This document shows positions 25,613-35,277 of a stretch of 43,215 nucleotides of DNA, in pieces (the stretch's first letter is position 1; each line of letters begins with the position of its first letter). Both the position numbers and the translations under genes were made by a program. Origin of the DNA: Rhizobium sp. Q54 (GTDB taxonomy: Bacteria > Pseudomonadota > Alphaproteobacteria > UBA7879 > VGCX01); NCBI GenBank assembly GCA_945870825.1, contig CAMBTM010000011.1, forward strand, positions 1 to 43,215, written 5' to 3'. Below the pieces are notes generated by a model. It had not been told where the DNA came from. It saw nothing but the letters and a program-made list of their open reading frames with translations, and searched no databases.

Positions 25613-26619
25613 CACTCAACGTTGCAATCAACGGATTTGGCCGTATCGGCCGCATGGTTTTAAGAGCCTTATTGGAATCCAAGCGTTCAGATATTCAAGT
25701 GGTGGCGATTAATGACCTGGCCCCTTTTAAGGCCAGCGTCCATTTGTTGCAGTACGACTCTGTCCATGGCCCCTTCCCTTTTCCCATCACGCTTAATGAA
25801 GGAACTCAATCCATTTGCAGTGAAGGACAAAGCATTTTGGCATTGTCTGAATCAAATCCTGAAAAGCTTCCCTGGAAGGCGTTAAATGTGGACATCGTCC
25901 TTGAATGTTCTGGCGTCTTTACGGACGGCGAAAAGGCAAAGGTCCATCTGGCCTCCGGTGCCAAGAAGGTCATCATTTCTGCCCCAGGTGATCATGTAGA
26001 CAAGACGGTTGTTTATGGGGTCAATCACCAGACGTTAACGCCTCAGGATCTTGTTATATCCAATGCATCTTGTACCACTAATTGTCTTGCCCCCATGGTT
26101 AAAATCCTGGACGAGGGCTTTGGTATCGTGAAAGGTCACATGACCACCATCCATTCCTATACAGGGGACCAACGTCTCATCGACACCTATCATAAAGATC
26201 TAAGACGTGCACGGGCTGGCGGCTTGAATATGATCCCAACATCAACGGGGGCTGCCAAGGCCGTAGGTCTTGTGCTGCCTCACATGGCTGGAAAACTAGA
26301 TGGCGTTGCCATCCGGGTTCCGACCCCCAATGTGTCCATGGTGGATTTTACCTTTGTGGTTGAAAAACCAACTACCCCCAATGACATCAATGCCGCGTTC
26401 ATCAAGGCCAGTCATGAGGAATTGAAAGGCATCCTGGATACAACCGACCTCCCCTTGGTGTCATCAGACTTTAACCATAACCCCCACAGTTGTATTGTGG
26501 ATCTCACCCAAACCAATGTGGTCCAAGGAAATTTGTGCCGTGTTGTCGGGTGGTACGATAACGAATGGGGATTTTCTAACCGCATGCTAGATGTGGCCGT
26601 TTGGATGGGGAAAATATAA
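25609..26619 (+). CDS. gap: Glyceraldehyde-3-phosphate dehydrogenase
   Basis: GAPDH oxidises glyceraldehyde 3-phosphate to 1,3-bisphosphoglycerate. The 336-residue protein has the NAD-binding INGFGRIGRMVLRA (8-20), the Asp of INDLAP (36) that favours NAD over NADP, and the active site SNASCTTNCLAP with the catalytic Cys at 155. The substrate-binding stretch GAAKAVGLVLPHMAGKLDG follows. It ends NEWGFSNRMLDVAVWM, as usual. It overlaps tkt by four bases. The next gene (rpmE) is 73 bases away with its own leader. Confidence 0.97.
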   Translation: MTLNVAINGFGRIGRMVLRALLESKRSDIQVVAINDLAPFKASVHLLQYDSVHGPFPFPITLNEGTQSICSEGQSILALSESNPEKLPWKALNVDIVLECSGVFTDGEKAKVHLASGAKKVIISAPGDHVDKTVVYGVNHQTLTPQDLVISNASCTTNCLAPMVKILDEGFGIVKGHMTTIHSYTGDQRLIDTYHKDLRRARAGGLNMIPTSTGAAKAVGLVLPHMAGKLDGVAIRVPTPNVSMVDFTFVVEKPTTPNDINAAFIKASHEELKGILDTTDLPLVSSDFNHNPHSCIVDLTQTNVVQGNLCRVVGWYDNEWGFSNRMLDVAVWMGKI

Positions 26620-26692
26620 GTTACCCCTTGAATATTCGCCCAAAGTTATATATCTAAGAGGGTATGATTTTTACTGATAGGATTTTAAGACG

Positions 26693-26917
26693 ATGAAAAA
26701 AGGCATTCACCCAGATTACCACGAAATTAATATTGTCATGACCGATGGGACGAAGTACAAAACCCGTTCCACGTGGGGCAAAGAAGGCGACACATTAAAG
26801 CTTGAAGTTGATCCCCATACCCATCCAGCATGGACAGGGGTTCACCGTCTTATGAATACAGGTGGACAGCTCAGCAAGTTTCAAAGCCGTTTCAAGGGTC
26901 TTAAAATCGAAGGTTAA
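26693..26917 (+). CDS. rpmE: 50S ribosomal protein L31
   Basis: A 74-residue L31, a peripheral 50S protein that bridges to the 30S head. The sequence [41 protein letters not shown] is typical of the alphaproteobacterial form. All four zinc-binding Cys residues are absent, so it is the zinc-independent form. The region upstream has TTGAAT and TATCTA spaced by 17 bases around 26630-26658, a possible promoter. The following MFS gene starts 35 bases after the stop. Confidence 0.95.
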   Translation: MKKGIHPDYHEINIVMTDGTKYKTRSTWGKEGDTLKLEVDPHTHPAWTGVHRLMNTGGQLSKFQSRFKGLKIEG

Positions 26918-26952
26918 GGCCTTTTCACTCCGTTACTTGGAGTCACTTCCGC

Positions 26953-28140
26953 ATGTTTTCAACACGTATTGTTCCAGCCCCCCACAACGCCAGTTTGTGG
27001 GTTGTGGCTTGGATTTCTTGTCTTTGGTCAGCCTCTTCGTTAATGGTATTCTCCCTTTTTCCAACCTTCTTGAAGGACGAACTCCATATGACGGTCGGTC
27101 ACATTGGCCAAATGGAAGGGGTCGCCATTTTTTTATCCTTTGGCGTTAGACTTTTTTCCGGCATTTGGAGCGACCACATTCATTCGAGAAAACCCTTTAT
27201 TTTGACAGGGGCCATTTTCAGCACACTCATCAAACCAGCCTTTTCCATTGTAACATCGCCCTTTATGGCCTATGGCATCCGCATCTTGGATAGAACCAGC
27301 AAGGGCGTTAGGGCAGCCCCCTTAGACGCCCTTGTATCCGACCTGTCGCCCCGAAAAAACAGAGGTGCTGCCTTTGGTCTACGCCAAAGCCTTAAAACCC
27401 TTGGTGTCATTATGGGCGGCATCTTTGCAACCCTTTGCATGTATCTCTCCAACAATAACTACCGCTTCACCTTTTTGATGGCAACCCTCCCAGCGCTTCT
27501 CAGCATTTTTTTGACGTTTCGGATCAAACAACCGCCCTTCAAGAAAGAAGCGGACATGCAAAAACAATCCTGGAAATTTTCTGAAATCAAAGATCTTCCC
27601 AAGGCTTATTGGCAAACGCTCGTCTTTTGTCTTTGTTTGTTTGGTGCTTATTTTAGTGAGTTTTTCATTGCACTTCATTTAAAAGAAACAGGCATCTCGG
27701 TGACCTTTCTGCCCCTTTTAGTTGTCAGCATTAATGTGGTACATGCCTTGTCGGCCTTCCCCTTTGGTAAACTTTCAGACCGCGTAGGCCGTCAAAAAAT
27801 GTTGGTCTTTGGTGTCATTCTTTTAATCATTGTGGATCTTGTTTTTGCCTTTGCTTTGAGTCTTCCTATGTTATTCCTTGGGATTTTATTCATTGGTCTC
27901 CATTGGGGCGTAACCCGTGGCCTTGTGCGTGCAACCCTTGCAGAACATGTCCCATCGCACCTTCGAGGCACAGCTTACGCTGTTTTCTACTTCCTGACAG
28001 GATTTTCATTGTTGGGGTCTAATTATATCGCAGGAACCTGCTCAGAGCATTATGGCTCTGCTGGCCCCTTCCTCGCTGGTACCGTTTTTGCAACGCTGGC
28101 CTTGGTGGTATTGCTGAGAAATGGCAGAAAAAGACATTGA
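26953..28140 (+). CDS. Major facilitator superfamily transporter
   Basis: The 395-residue protein shows about twelve hydrophobic helices arranged in two halves of six. The MFS motif between helices 2 and 3 is GVRLFSGIWSDHIHSRKPF, and the second-half equivalent is FGKLSDRVGRQKMLVFG. The segment ILDRTSKGVRAAPLDALVSD, with AFGLRQSLKTLGVIMG after it, resembles a subgroup of drug or metabolite efflux permeases. The ATG has GGAG twelve bases upstream, a little far. Substrate and direction are unknown. No regulator is adjacent. Confidence 0.88.
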   Translation: MFSTRIVPAPHNASLWVVAWISCLWSASSLMVFSLFPTFLKDELHMTVGHIGQMEGVAIFLSFGVRLFSGIWSDHIHSRKPFILTGAIFSTLIKPAFSIVTSPFMAYGIRILDRTSKGVRAAPLDALVSDLSPRKNRGAAFGLRQSLKTLGVIMGGIFATLCMYLSNNNYRFTFLMATLPALLSIFLTFRIKQPPFKKEADMQKQSWKFSEIKDLPKAYWQTLVFCLCLFGAYFSEFFIALHLKETGISVTFLPLLVVSINVVHALSAFPFGKLSDRVGRQKMLVFGVILLIIVDLVFAFALSLPMLFLGILFIGLHWGVTRGLVRATLAEHVPSHLRGTAYAVFYFLTGFSLLGSNYIAGTCSEHYGSAGPFLAGTVFATLALVVLLRNGRKRH

Positions 28141-28167
28141 GAATTTTTAATTTTTGTTTTTTTGATA

Positions 28168-28210
28168 TTGACGATTGATATGCAGATATCGCATAATGAT
28201 ATCATACAGA
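28168..28210 (+). promoter_or_regulatory. vapBC promoter with GATAT operator repeats
   Basis: TTGACG (28168-28173) and CATAAT (28192-28197) are separated by 18 bases. GATAT occurs four times around them (from about 28164, 28177, 28185 and 28198), and ATGATATCAT is a perfect 10-bp palindrome overlapping the start region. Repeated dyads at the promoter fit autorepression by an RHH antitoxin-toxin complex. Confidence 0.6.
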
Positions 28211-28223
28211 TGTTGCGAGGCAA

Positions 28224-28445
28224 ATGATGACCCGTGTTTTAATTGACATACCAACCAATACTTTAAGCCAATTCGATGATATGGCTGCTGAAGAAAAGAT
28301 ATCGAGAGCGGCACTTGTGCGTTTGGCCATCCACGCATTCATAGAAAAAAACAAAAAAACAAAAATCAACGACGTTTTTGGTATCCTTAAAACACAAAAA
28401 ATAGACGGACTGACGTTAGAAAAAACATTAAGGAGCGAGTGGTGA
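28224..28445 (+). CDS. vapB: VapB-like antitoxin, ribbon-helix-helix
   Basis: A 73-residue protein whose first 45 residues form a ribbon-helix-helix (TRVLIDIPTNTLSQFDDMAAEE, then ISRAALVRLAIHAFIEKNKK). The acidic/basic C-terminal tail (DVFGILKTQKIDGLTLEKTLRSEW) is the likely toxin-binding part. There are two adjacent ATG codons after GAGG. The gene overlaps vapC by seven bases, as type II toxin-antitoxin pairs do. It probably represses its own promoter through the GATAT repeats. Confidence 0.85.
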   Translation: MMTRVLIDIPTNTLSQFDDMAAEEKISRAALVRLAIHAFIEKNKKTKINDVFGILKTQKIDGLTLEKTLRSEW

Positions 28446-28807
28446 AAGCCCTCCTTGATACCAATATTATTATTGATTATCTAAACGGAGAATCTAAGGC
28501 TTTTAAAGAAATAAATCTTTATGAGACTATTTATATCAGCATTGTAACCTATATAGAGGTTCTAGTGGGTGTCAGTGATACAAAAAGCGTTGAAGTGATT
28601 AGGGATTACCTTCTTTCCTTAAATATTGTTCATGTTGACATCGATATATCAAACACGGCTGTTGATATACGAAAAAAATATAAAATTAAAATACCCGATG
28701 CGCTTATCTTTGCATCAGCCCAAAAAGTTGGTGCCATTCTCGTGACTAGAAATACGAAAGATTTTGATAAAAATATTCCTTTGGTAAGAGTGCCTTACGA
28801 GATTTGA
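28439..28807 (+). CDS. vapC: VapC-like PIN-domain toxin ribonuclease
   Basis: A 122-residue PIN-domain protein. The conserved acidic residues are present: Asp7 in LLDTNIIIDYL, Glu40 in TYIEVLVG, Asp87 in IPDALIFASA, and an Asp in VTRNTKDFDK. These bind the divalent metal used to cut RNA, typically tRNA or rRNA. The start is GTG (28439, or 28442) behind AGGAG within the antitoxin gene. The pair lies between the MFS gene and the convergent glmM gene, with 20 bases to glmM. The catalytic residues are complete, so an active toxin is likely. Confidence 0.9.
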   Translation: MVKALLDTNIIIDYLNGESKAFKEINLYETIYISIVTYIEVLVGVSDTKSVEVIRDYLLSLNIVHVDIDISNTAVDIRKKYKIKIPDALIFASAQKVGAILVTRNTKDFDKNIPLVRVPYEI

Positions 28808-28827
28808 TGGGATGTTGTGAATAAACC

Positions 28828-30186
28828 CTACCCCTGTTCTATATCCATCTTTCCCAACACGTCCAGCACCCCTTGGACTTCCCGTTCCATAACCCCAATA
28901 TCGTCACATTCGGCCATGACACGGATCAGGGGTTCTGTCCCAGAGGTACGGATTAAAAGGCGGCCCTTGGCTTTTTCCAATGCCTTATGGGCTTTTTGAA
29001 TAGATTCCTCAACAAGGGAATTCTTCAAAAGATCTTTGGTCTTATAGCGATAATTTTTCAAGACCTGGGGAACAGGGTCAAATTGATGAAAGACCTCACT
29101 CGCGGGGCGGCCTTCTTCTACCAACAACAGCAAGACCTGTAACATGGCAACCAGTCCATCGCCTGTGGTACTATAATCCGTAAGAATAATATGGCCCGAC
29201 TGTTCGCCCCCTACGTTCAAGTTGCCCTTGCGCATGGCCTCAATGACGTAACGATCCCCCACATCGGTGCGTTCCAAGGTAATCCCCTTAGACTTTAAAT
29301 AATGTTCAAGGCCAAGGTTGGACATGGATGTTGCCACAATGGTATTGGATTGAAGACGTCCTTGTTTAGACCACTGGACACCGATCATGGCCAAAATCTG
29401 GTCACCATTAATAACTTGGCCCTTTTCATCCACCAGAATCAACCGATCACCGTCGCCGTCTAAGGCAATTCCCACATGGGCATTATTTTCTAAAACCGCT
29501 TGGCACAAAGCCTCGGGGTGCGTTGCCCCACAATCTTGGTTAATATTATACCCATCGGGATGCACACCGATGGGTATAACTTCGGCCCCCAGTTCCCATA
29601 AAATGGTTGGCGCAATTTTATACCCCGCACCATTGGCACAATCGACAACAATTTTTAACCCATCGAGACGTGTCTTTTTATCAAACGATGTCTTCACATG
29701 CTCAATATAACGGCCCAAGGCGTCATCTAAACGCTTGGCAGACCCCAAGTTTTCAGCTGTTGGCAAATCATCTTCTGAGAATTCATGGAAGCGCTTTGTG
29801 ATCGCAGCCTCTAATTTGTCTGGCAGTTTATATCCATCACGGCCAAAAACCTTAACCCCATTATCTTCCGCAGGGTTGTGAGACGCTGAAATCATAATTC
29901 CCAAATCAGCCCGCAAGGACTGGACCAACAAGGCAATGGCAGGCGTTGGCATGGGGCCTACCAGGACCACATCAAAACCTGCGGAAATAAACCCAGCAGT
30001 CAAGGCTGGTTCCACCATATAACCAGAACGGCGGGTATCTTTGCCGATCACAACCAAATGGCGATGGGTCCCCCACATAAACTCCAAACCTATACACTGG
30101 GCCAACCGTACAAGACTATGGGGCGTTAAAAACCCTTGATTTGCCCGCCCCCGAATACCGTCTGTGCCAAAAATCTGTCTTGCCAT
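28828..30186 (-). CDS. glmM: Phosphoglucosamine mutase
   Basis: GlmM converts glucosamine 6-phosphate to glucosamine 1-phosphate, the entry to peptidoglycan and lipopolysaccharide precursors. The 452-residue protein starts MARQIFGTDGIRGRAN. It has the phosphorylated serine in SASHNP (Ser102), the metal-binding DGDGDR (243-248) and the C-terminal phosphate loop RTSGTEPLIRVM. The longest open frame begins 28 codons upstream inside ftsH, but the ATG at 30186 fits the family and lies one base after the ftsH stop. The ftsH-glmM order is conserved in proteobacteria. Confidence 0.97.
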   Translation of the reverse strand: MARQIFGTDGIRGRANQGFLTPHSLVRLAQCIGLEFMWGTHRHLVVIGKDTRRSGYMVEPALTAGFISAGFDVVLVGPMPTPAIALLVQSLRADLGIMISASHNPAEDNGVKVFGRDGYKLPDKLEAAITKRFHEFSEDDLPTAENLGSAKRLDDALGRYIEHVKTSFDKKTRLDGLKIVVDCANGAGYKIAPTILWELGAEVIPIGVHPDGYNINQDCGATHPEALCQAVLENNAHVGIALDGDGDRLILVDEKGQVINGDQILAMIGVQWSKQGRLQSNTIVATSMSNLGLEHYLKSKGITLERTDVGDRYVIEAMRKGNLNVGGEQSGHIILTDYSTTGDGLVAMLQVLLLLVEEGRPASEVFHQFDPVPQVLKNYRYKTKDLLKNSLVEESIQKAHKALEKAKGRLLIRTSGTEPLIRVMAECDDIGVMEREVQGVLDVLGKMDIEQG

Positions 30187-30187
30187 A

Positions 30188-32080
30188 TTACGCTTTTTCA
30201 CCCTCATCTGCAGGAGAAACCGTTGGCAAAGATCCACCTTTCTTCTTCGGCTTATCGGTAATTTTATCACGCTTTAGTTTTTTACCCTCAAGAAGGATTT
30301 TGATATCTTCCCCTGTCAATGTTTCAAACTCCAAAAGCCCTTGAGCCAGACTTTCCAACTGATCCCCATGCTTTTTTAAAATAGTCTGGGCTGTTTTGTA
30401 CCCTTCTTCCACAATACGTCGTACTTCACGATCAATGGACTGTGCCGTTTCGTCAGAGATATCTTTGCTTTGACTTCCTGTGTAACCTAGAAACATTTCC
30501 TGCTGGGATCCCCGATAATTAAGGGGTCCCAAGGTATCGCTCATGCCCCACTCAGTGACCATACGGCGTGCCAAATCCGTTGCCATACTGATATCAGAAG
30601 ATGCGCCTGTCGTGACTTTATCCTCTCCAAAGGTTTTCTCCTCTGCAACACGTCCCCCCATGGCAACCGCAATGTCCGCTTTAAGACGCGCAAACGTCAT
30701 AGACACGCGGTCTTGTTCTGGTAACCGCATCACCATCCCCAAGGCCCGCCCACGCGGGATAATGGTTGCTTTGTGGATAGGATCGGAATCCTTCAAATGA
30801 GACGCCACTAACGCGTGACCTGCCTCATGGTAGGCCGTCATCTTCTTTTCATCATCCGTCATGACCATAGACCGGCGTTCAGCCCCCATCATGACCTTGT
30901 CTTTAGCTTCTTCCAATTCTGCAACGCCCACCACACGACGGCCTTTTCTGGCCGCAAGAAGCGCTGCTTCATTCACAAGGTTCGCCAAGTCCGCCCCTGA
31001 GAACCCAGGGGTGCCCCGTGCAATCGTTTTCATATCGAGTCCTGTAGCCTGGGGGATTTTTTTCATGTGAACATCCAGAATCTTTTCACGACCTGCCACA
31101 TCGGGCAATGGTACCACGACCTGACGGTCAAAACGGCCTGGTCTTAAAAGGGCTGGATCCAAGACGTCGGGACGGTTAGTCGCCGCAATCAAGATAATCC
31201 CCTGATTTTCATCAAACCCATCCATTTCAACCAATAGCTGGTTCAATGTCTGCTCCCGTTCATCATTACCACCACCATAGCCTGACCCACGATGACGTCC
31301 AACCGCATCAATTTCATCAATAAACATAATGCAAGGGGCATTTTTCTTCCCCTGTTCAAACATATCTCTAACACGGCTCGCCCCAACGCCCACAAACATC
31401 TCAACAAAGTCTGACCCAGAGATAGAGAAAAATGGAACACCCGCTTCTCCCGCAATAGCCCGCGCCAAAAGGGTTTTGCCTGTTCCAGGCGACCCCATCA
31501 GCAAGACACCTTTGGGGATGCGGCCGCCTAGACGTTGGAATTTTTTCGGGTCTTTTAGAAAATCTACAATTTCTTTGAGTTCCTCCAAAGCCTCGTCAAT
31601 CCCTGCCACATCATTGAAGGTGACCTTGACCTTATTTTCAGACATAAGTTTAGCCTTTGAGCGACCAAATCCCATCGCCTTATTGGATCCTGTTTGCATT
31701 TGACGGTAAAAATAGACCCAAACACCGATAAACAAAAGCATAGGAAACCAAGAAATAAGAATACTGAACAAAGAAGAATATCCCTCATCCCGACTGCCCG
31801 CCGACACATCCACCCCTTGACTTGCAAGAGTATCCGCCACAGCTACATTATCGGGAACTTTAGTCACAAAGGCCCCCCCTTCCGTATTTTTACCTGTGAT
31901 CGTGTCGCCCTTCATCACGACAGAACGAATCTGTTTTTGTTCAACAGCTGTCTTAAAGGCAGAATATTCAAGCTGTTGCGCTGTGGCATATTTGCTATCT
32001 GATTCAAAAAGATTATAAAAGAACACCAATCCTAAAACGATCAGAATCAATAACCAAATATTGCGTGGGGTAAAATTCAT
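30188..32080 (-). CDS. ftsH: ATP-dependent zinc metalloprotease FtsH
   Basis: FtsH is the membrane-anchored AAA protease that degrades misfolded membrane proteins and regulatory targets. The 630-residue protein has two membrane helices (about 8-25 and 105-125) around a periplasmic domain. The AAA module has Walker A GSPGTGKT (196-203) and Walker B IMFIDEID (251-258), plus the second region of homology with RPGRFD. The zinc site is HEAGH (418-422). The start is the ATG behind GGAG (nine bases), giving [11 protein letters not shown]. It lies 13 bases after tilS and one base before glmM, as in many relatives. Confidence 0.97.
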   Translation of the reverse strand: MNFTPRNIWLLILIVLGLVFFYNLFESDSKYATAQQLEYSAFKTAVEQKQIRSVVMKGDTITGKNTEGGAFVTKVPDNVAVADTLASQGVDVSAGSRDEGYSSLFSILISWFPMLLFIGVWVYFYRQMQTGSNKAMGFGRSKAKLMSENKVKVTFNDVAGIDEALEELKEIVDFLKDPKKFQRLGGRIPKGVLLMGSPGTGKTLLARAIAGEAGVPFFSISGSDFVEMFVGVGASRVRDMFEQGKKNAPCIMFIDEIDAVGRHRGSGYGGGNDEREQTLNQLLVEMDGFDENQGIILIAATNRPDVLDPALLRPGRFDRQVVVPLPDVAGREKILDVHMKKIPQATGLDMKTIARGTPGFSGADLANLVNEAALLAARKGRRVVGVAELEEAKDKVMMGAERRSMVMTDDEKKMTAYHEAGHALVASHLKDSDPIHKATIIPRGRALGMVMRLPEQDRVSMTFARLKADIAVAMGGRVAEEKTFGEDKVTTGASSDISMATDLARRMVTEWGMSDTLGPLNYRGSQQEMFLGYTGSQSKDISDETAQSIDREVRRIVEEGYKTAQTILKKHGDQLESLAQGLLEFETLTGEDIKILLEGKKLKRDKITDKPKKKGGSLPTVSPADEGEKA

Positions 32081-32093
32081 TAACAAAGACTCC

Positions 32094-33359
32094 TTAAATA
32101 AACCATAGGGACCGCAGTAACCGACTTTTCGGCAAGAACAGAACCTTGGGTGAGTCTACCATCCTCTGGGGTGATTTAAAATCCCCAAAAGGAAGGAAAA
32201 ACACTTCTCCCTGGGTGTTAAAGAAAGCTGGAAGGGATTTGTAAATGTGATGAGAATAGGGCTGCACTGCAAGATTATTCCTCACCTGCCTCCACCCTTT
32301 CTCACCCAACGCAGCACAGTAAATGCCTTGAGAGACAAAAGAAGGGGGAATATCGCTGATCAAAAACCGACCGTCCCACAAAAAAGAATCGGACGTATCC
32401 AGGTCATGGCGCACATGAAGACGACCCCATTCCCGTGTAACAAAGTACGACCCCTTTTGTTTCATAATAAGACATCCGCCTGCGGTGGTTTTATCCACAG
32501 GCAATCGCTTTAAAAGTCCTGTAACCATTTGGGACCCCACAGGATACCCATGCCCCCCAATGGTCGTTAAAACATGACCCCAAACCTGGTTTTTCAGGTC
32601 TTCAGGGACATCTTCTTGAAGGGTTGCATATCCCCAGTCACTCACACAAACATACCGCCCAAGGGCTGCTGCAAGGACTTTTTCTCTTTGATATCTTTTG
32701 ATGCCCAAATCTTTTAAATGCGGCGCTTCTAACGGGGCATTTTCCAGACGAAACCGAGGACGCCAAAAGGCCGGGTTGATATTACTCGGGTCTTGAATGA
32801 AGGGATGATCTCCCAAGACTTCTTTTAATTCTTGCTTGGAAAAATCTAAAAGAGGTCTTAGGAGACGTAAGGATGCCTGTTCTTCGATCGCTGCCATGCC
32901 GGCCAGTCCGTCGGGTCCACTTTTTTTTGACAACCGATAAAAATAAGTTTCTTCTTGGTCTTGGCGATGGTGGGCTAAAAAAAGATGCAGAATGTGATGA
33001 TTTTCACAGAATGTTTTAAGGAAGTGATACCGGGCGTCACGGGCCTTTTCTTGAATATTTGATAAAGGAAGGGAGGGATACCAGGACAAGACATGGACAT
33101 CAATGCCTTTGGCTTCAAGCCAGGATTGAAGAGTGAGGGCCTCGTGGCGAGACGTTGGGCGAAGGCCATGATCCACATGAAGCGCAATGAGTTTTCCGCC
33201 ACAACCTTGAACCCACTGATGGAGAAGAAATGTAAGGGCCAGACTATCACCCCCCCCTGAAACTGCTACTGCCACAACAGGAAACGTCTCAAAAGGCCCA
33301 AACCTTGAGACAGAAGATAAAAAACGTTCGTAAAGACTACCGGTCTTTAGGGCGCACAC
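32094..33359 (-). CDS. tilS: tRNA(Ile)-lysidine synthase
   Basis: TilS adds lysine to C34 of tRNA-Ile so that it reads AUA. The 421-residue protein has the N-type ATP pyrophosphatase P-loop SGGGDS (34-39), followed by [17 protein letters not shown] and the [18 protein letters not shown] motif near 130-146. The C-terminal half is variable. It overlaps the end of cpoB by 13 bases, with AAAGAG just before its ATG, so translation is coupled. The longest frame and the ATG agree. Confidence 0.93.
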   Translation of the reverse strand: MCALKTGSLYERFLSSVSRFGPFETFPVVAVAVSGGGDSLALTFLLHQWVQGCGGKLIALHVDHGLRPTSRHEALTLQSWLEAKGIDVHVLSWYPSLPLSNIQEKARDARYHFLKTFCENHHILHLFLAHHRQDQEETYFYRLSKKSGPDGLAGMAAIEEQASLRLLRPLLDFSKQELKEVLGDHPFIQDPSNINPAFWRPRFRLENAPLEAPHLKDLGIKRYQREKVLAAALGRYVCVSDWGYATLQEDVPEDLKNQVWGHVLTTIGGHGYPVGSQMVTGLLKRLPVDKTTAGGCLIMKQKGSYFVTREWGRLHVRHDLDTSDSFLWDGRFLISDIPPSFVSQGIYCAALGEKGWRQVRNNLAVQPYSHHIYKSLPAFFNTQGEVFFLPFGDFKSPQRMVDSPKVLFLPKSRLLRSLWFI

Positions 33360-34327
33360 ATATACTCTTTTTTCTTCTGAGCCGCCATGGTGCGGGTTGC
33401 ACTGTCAGCCGTTGGATATTCTGACAAAAGCTTGCCAAGACTAGCACAAGCCGCCTTTTTCTTATCCAAGGCATGCAATTTCATGGATAATTTCAAAAGG
33501 CTTTTGGGAGCCTTTGAACCACTAGGGTCACTTTGGAATGATTTCAAGTAATGTTCCGAGGCCTTGGCATGATCTTTCTTCACGTTGGCAATTTCCCCTA
33601 AATAAAAATGGGTAGATGCTTTCTGTTCAGACGGAAGTTCATGTTCTAACAAAGCCCCATAAGCCTTTTCAGCCACATCATATTGCCCTGTCAATAAGGC
33701 ACCTCGGGCTTTTTTATCAAGTTCTTCTGTGGAGAGATTTACTGCTTCCTCAATCTTTTCGCTAGAAGGCTCCCCTAATGCTTCTTGAATATCAAGGGGC
33801 TTCTCTTGAGTAGGCTCACGTCCCATCACAGGCTCTGCAGTCTCCTCAAGCGGGGGAAGGGTCGCAATTTCATTTTTTTCTTTTTCAATTTTTGCAATTT
33901 TCTGAGCTAAAAGGTGATTTTTTGCCTGCTCATCAGCCAAAAGTTTTTTGAAATGATTCAGATATTGCACAAAGGTTTTGTTATTCTCTGTCAACTGTTG
34001 GATCGTATGTTCTGAGTGCTCAAGCCGATTCAACAAAGATGGGATCTGCTCAGAAACATCTTCTAATTTTTTCGACAAGATATCCACTTGCCCCTGTTGG
34101 ACTTCCGTCAAAGTAGCACCTTTTTCACTGACAGGGGAATGGTGACGGTTGGGCCCTAAGCTACGATAGACAAAGCCCTCCAGTTTCTTCAAATCCTCAT
34201 AGAGCTTCCTATGATCTTGAAAACCATTCACTGCTGGAACGTCAATATCTTCAGCAAAAACGGGGAAGGACAACATAGCCGCTATCGACAAAGCCCATAG
34301 GGGATAAAATTTAATGCATGATTTCAT
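33347..34327 (-). CDS. cpoB: Cell division coordinator CpoB (YbgF)
   Basis: A 326-residue periplasmic protein of the Tol-Pal system that links outer-membrane constriction to wall synthesis. The N-terminal signal peptide is MKSCIKFYPLWALSIAAMLSFPVFA. A coiled coil follows (about 80-150, ENNKTFVQYLNHFKKLLADEQ). The C-terminal part holds TPR repeats (LTGQYDVAEKAYGALLEHEL, then HAKASEHYLKSFQSDPSGSKAPKSLLKL). The start is the ATG at 34327 behind AGAGG. It is next to pal, as usual, with a hairpin between them. Confidence 0.93.
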   Translation of the reverse strand: MKSCIKFYPLWALSIAAMLSFPVFAEDIDVPAVNGFQDHRKLYEDLKKLEGFVYRSLGPNRHHSPVSEKGATLTEVQQGQVDILSKKLEDVSEQIPSLLNRLEHSEHTIQQLTENNKTFVQYLNHFKKLLADEQAKNHLLAQKIAKIEKEKNEIATLPPLEETAEPVMGREPTQEKPLDIQEALGEPSSEKIEEAVNLSTEELDKKARGALLTGQYDVAEKAYGALLEHELPSEQKASTHFYLGEIANVKKDHAKASEHYLKSFQSDPSGSKAPKSLLKLSMKLHALDKKKAACASLGKLLSEYPTADSATRTMAAQKKKEYMCAP

Positions 34328-34371
34328 TGCTGCCTCTTTGTTCAAAGTCTTATGTACCCTTCATAATAAAC

Positions 34372-34399
34372 AAGGCCGCCTGTTCGCACAAGCGGCCTT
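34372..34399 (-). terminator. Hairpin between pal and cpoB
   Basis: The minus strand has AAGGCCGC and GCGGCCTT around a 12-base loop, then TTGTTTATT. The stem is strong but the T run is broken, so it probably reduces rather than stops transcription into cpoB-tilS-ftsH-glmM. Confidence 0.65.
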
Positions 34400-34425
34400 T
34401 GTTATAAAACAAAATAAAAAGTAAA

Positions 34426-34917
34426 TTATTTCTGAGGAATCGTAATCGCGTTACGGTTCTTAGCCCAGGCTTCCTCGTTAGATCCTGGAACACTTGGGTT
34501 ATCCTTGCCATGGCTTGTAACCGTGATACGTCCAGCGTTGATGCCCTTTGAAATCAAATATTCTTTGGCAGCATTCGCACGGCGCGCACCAAGACCTAAG
34601 TTATACTCACGGGTACCGCGTTCGTCACAGTTACCATCAACGACAACCGGCACACTTGGGTTATCTTGTAACCACTGTACTTGGGCATCTAACGTTGCTT
34701 TGCTTTCTGCAGTCAAGTCGTAACGATCAAAGGGATAAAAAACCCGATCAGTCACATCGCCCATGGGCCCCTTTGAACTCAGGTTTGCTGCTGACATCGA
34801 AGCGTCGTAACCTTCCCCTTGACCTGCACCGTTTACAGATGTCTCATCCGTTGTGTTACATTTACAAGACGCAATAGTCAAAGCCAACAAAGACGCCGCT
34901 AAAAATTTTATTTTCAT
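34426..34917 (-). CDS. pal: Peptidoglycan-associated lipoprotein
   Basis: A 163-residue outer-membrane lipoprotein that binds peptidoglycan and TolB. The signal peptide ends with a lipobox at LTIASC (lipidated Cys18). The OmpA-like domain is clear: FYPFDRYDLTAESKATLDAQ, then NCDERGTREYNLGLGARRANAAKEYL, containing the Asp and Arg that bind diaminopimelate. AAGGGG precedes the ATG. It is separated from tolB by about 770 bases containing a repeat and a gene remnant, and it has a promoter of its own. Confidence 0.96.
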   Translation of the reverse strand: MKIKFLAASLLALTIASCKCNTTDETSVNGAGQGEGYDASMSAANLSSKGPMGDVTDRVFYPFDRYDLTAESKATLDAQVQWLQDNPSVPVVVDGNCDERGTREYNLGLGARRANAAKEYLISKGINAGRITVTSHGKDNPSVPGSNEEAWAKNRNAITIPQK

Positions 34918-34956
34918 ATGATGTATCCCCTTAAAGTGTATTCAAAAACAGTGTGT

Positions 34957-34985
34957 ATCCTATCTTACATACTATCAGGAGTAAA
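34957..34985 (-). promoter_or_regulatory. Candidate promoter of pal
   Basis: On the minus strand TTTACT (34980-34985) and TAGGAT (34957-34962) are separated by 17 bases, 40 bases before the pal ATG. A promoter here is needed because the upstream terminator at 35012-35045 would stop transcription from tolB. Confidence 0.5.
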
Positions 34986-35011
34986 TCTTTTTTTCACCTG
35001 TTTTTTTGGAT

Positions 35012-35045
35012 AAAAAAACTGCCGGAGACTTGAAGTGTCCGGCAG
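35012..35045 (-). terminator. Rho-independent terminator between the remnant and pal
   Basis: The minus strand has a perfect 8-bp stem, CTGCCGGA/TCCGGCAG (35019-35026 and 35038-35045), followed by seven T residues in TTTTTTTATCC. It would end transcripts from the remnant and from tolB. Confidence 0.85.
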
Positions 35046-35130
35046 CTTGAGTCATTTAAAAATTTTACTTTAAAGCTGTAAAAACCATAGACTTCATTCC
35101 ATGTGGCGTAGAACTATTGTATACAAAACC

Positions 35131-35277
35131 TCAAGTATTCACTGAAACGCCGCCTGTCAAAAACTTTCTCCACAATTCTGGTTGAGCTTTTTTTAGTCCT
35201 TCATTATGGGCGGCCGTTCCCACAACATCCATCCAATCTGCAATACCATCTCTACGAATACTCTCAAGCTGAACCAT
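35131..35277 (-). pseudogene. C-terminal remnant of an unidentified gene, cut by the repeat
   Basis: The minus strand encodes a 45-residue tail ending WRKFLTGGVSVNT and a TGA stop (35131-35133). The upstream end runs into the left terminus of repeat copy 3, where a stop lies at 35281-35283. The only ATG in the frame (35277) lies within the repeat. The tail is helical (GTAAHNEGLKKAQPELW) with no family I recognise, and a terminator follows. It is probably all that is left of a gene inserted between tolB and pal. Confidence 0.5.

Noticed and set aside
28147-28338. 63-residue minus-strand frame opposite vapB
   Set aside because: It is antisense to the antitoxin gene and its promoter, with no ribosome site or recognisable protein.
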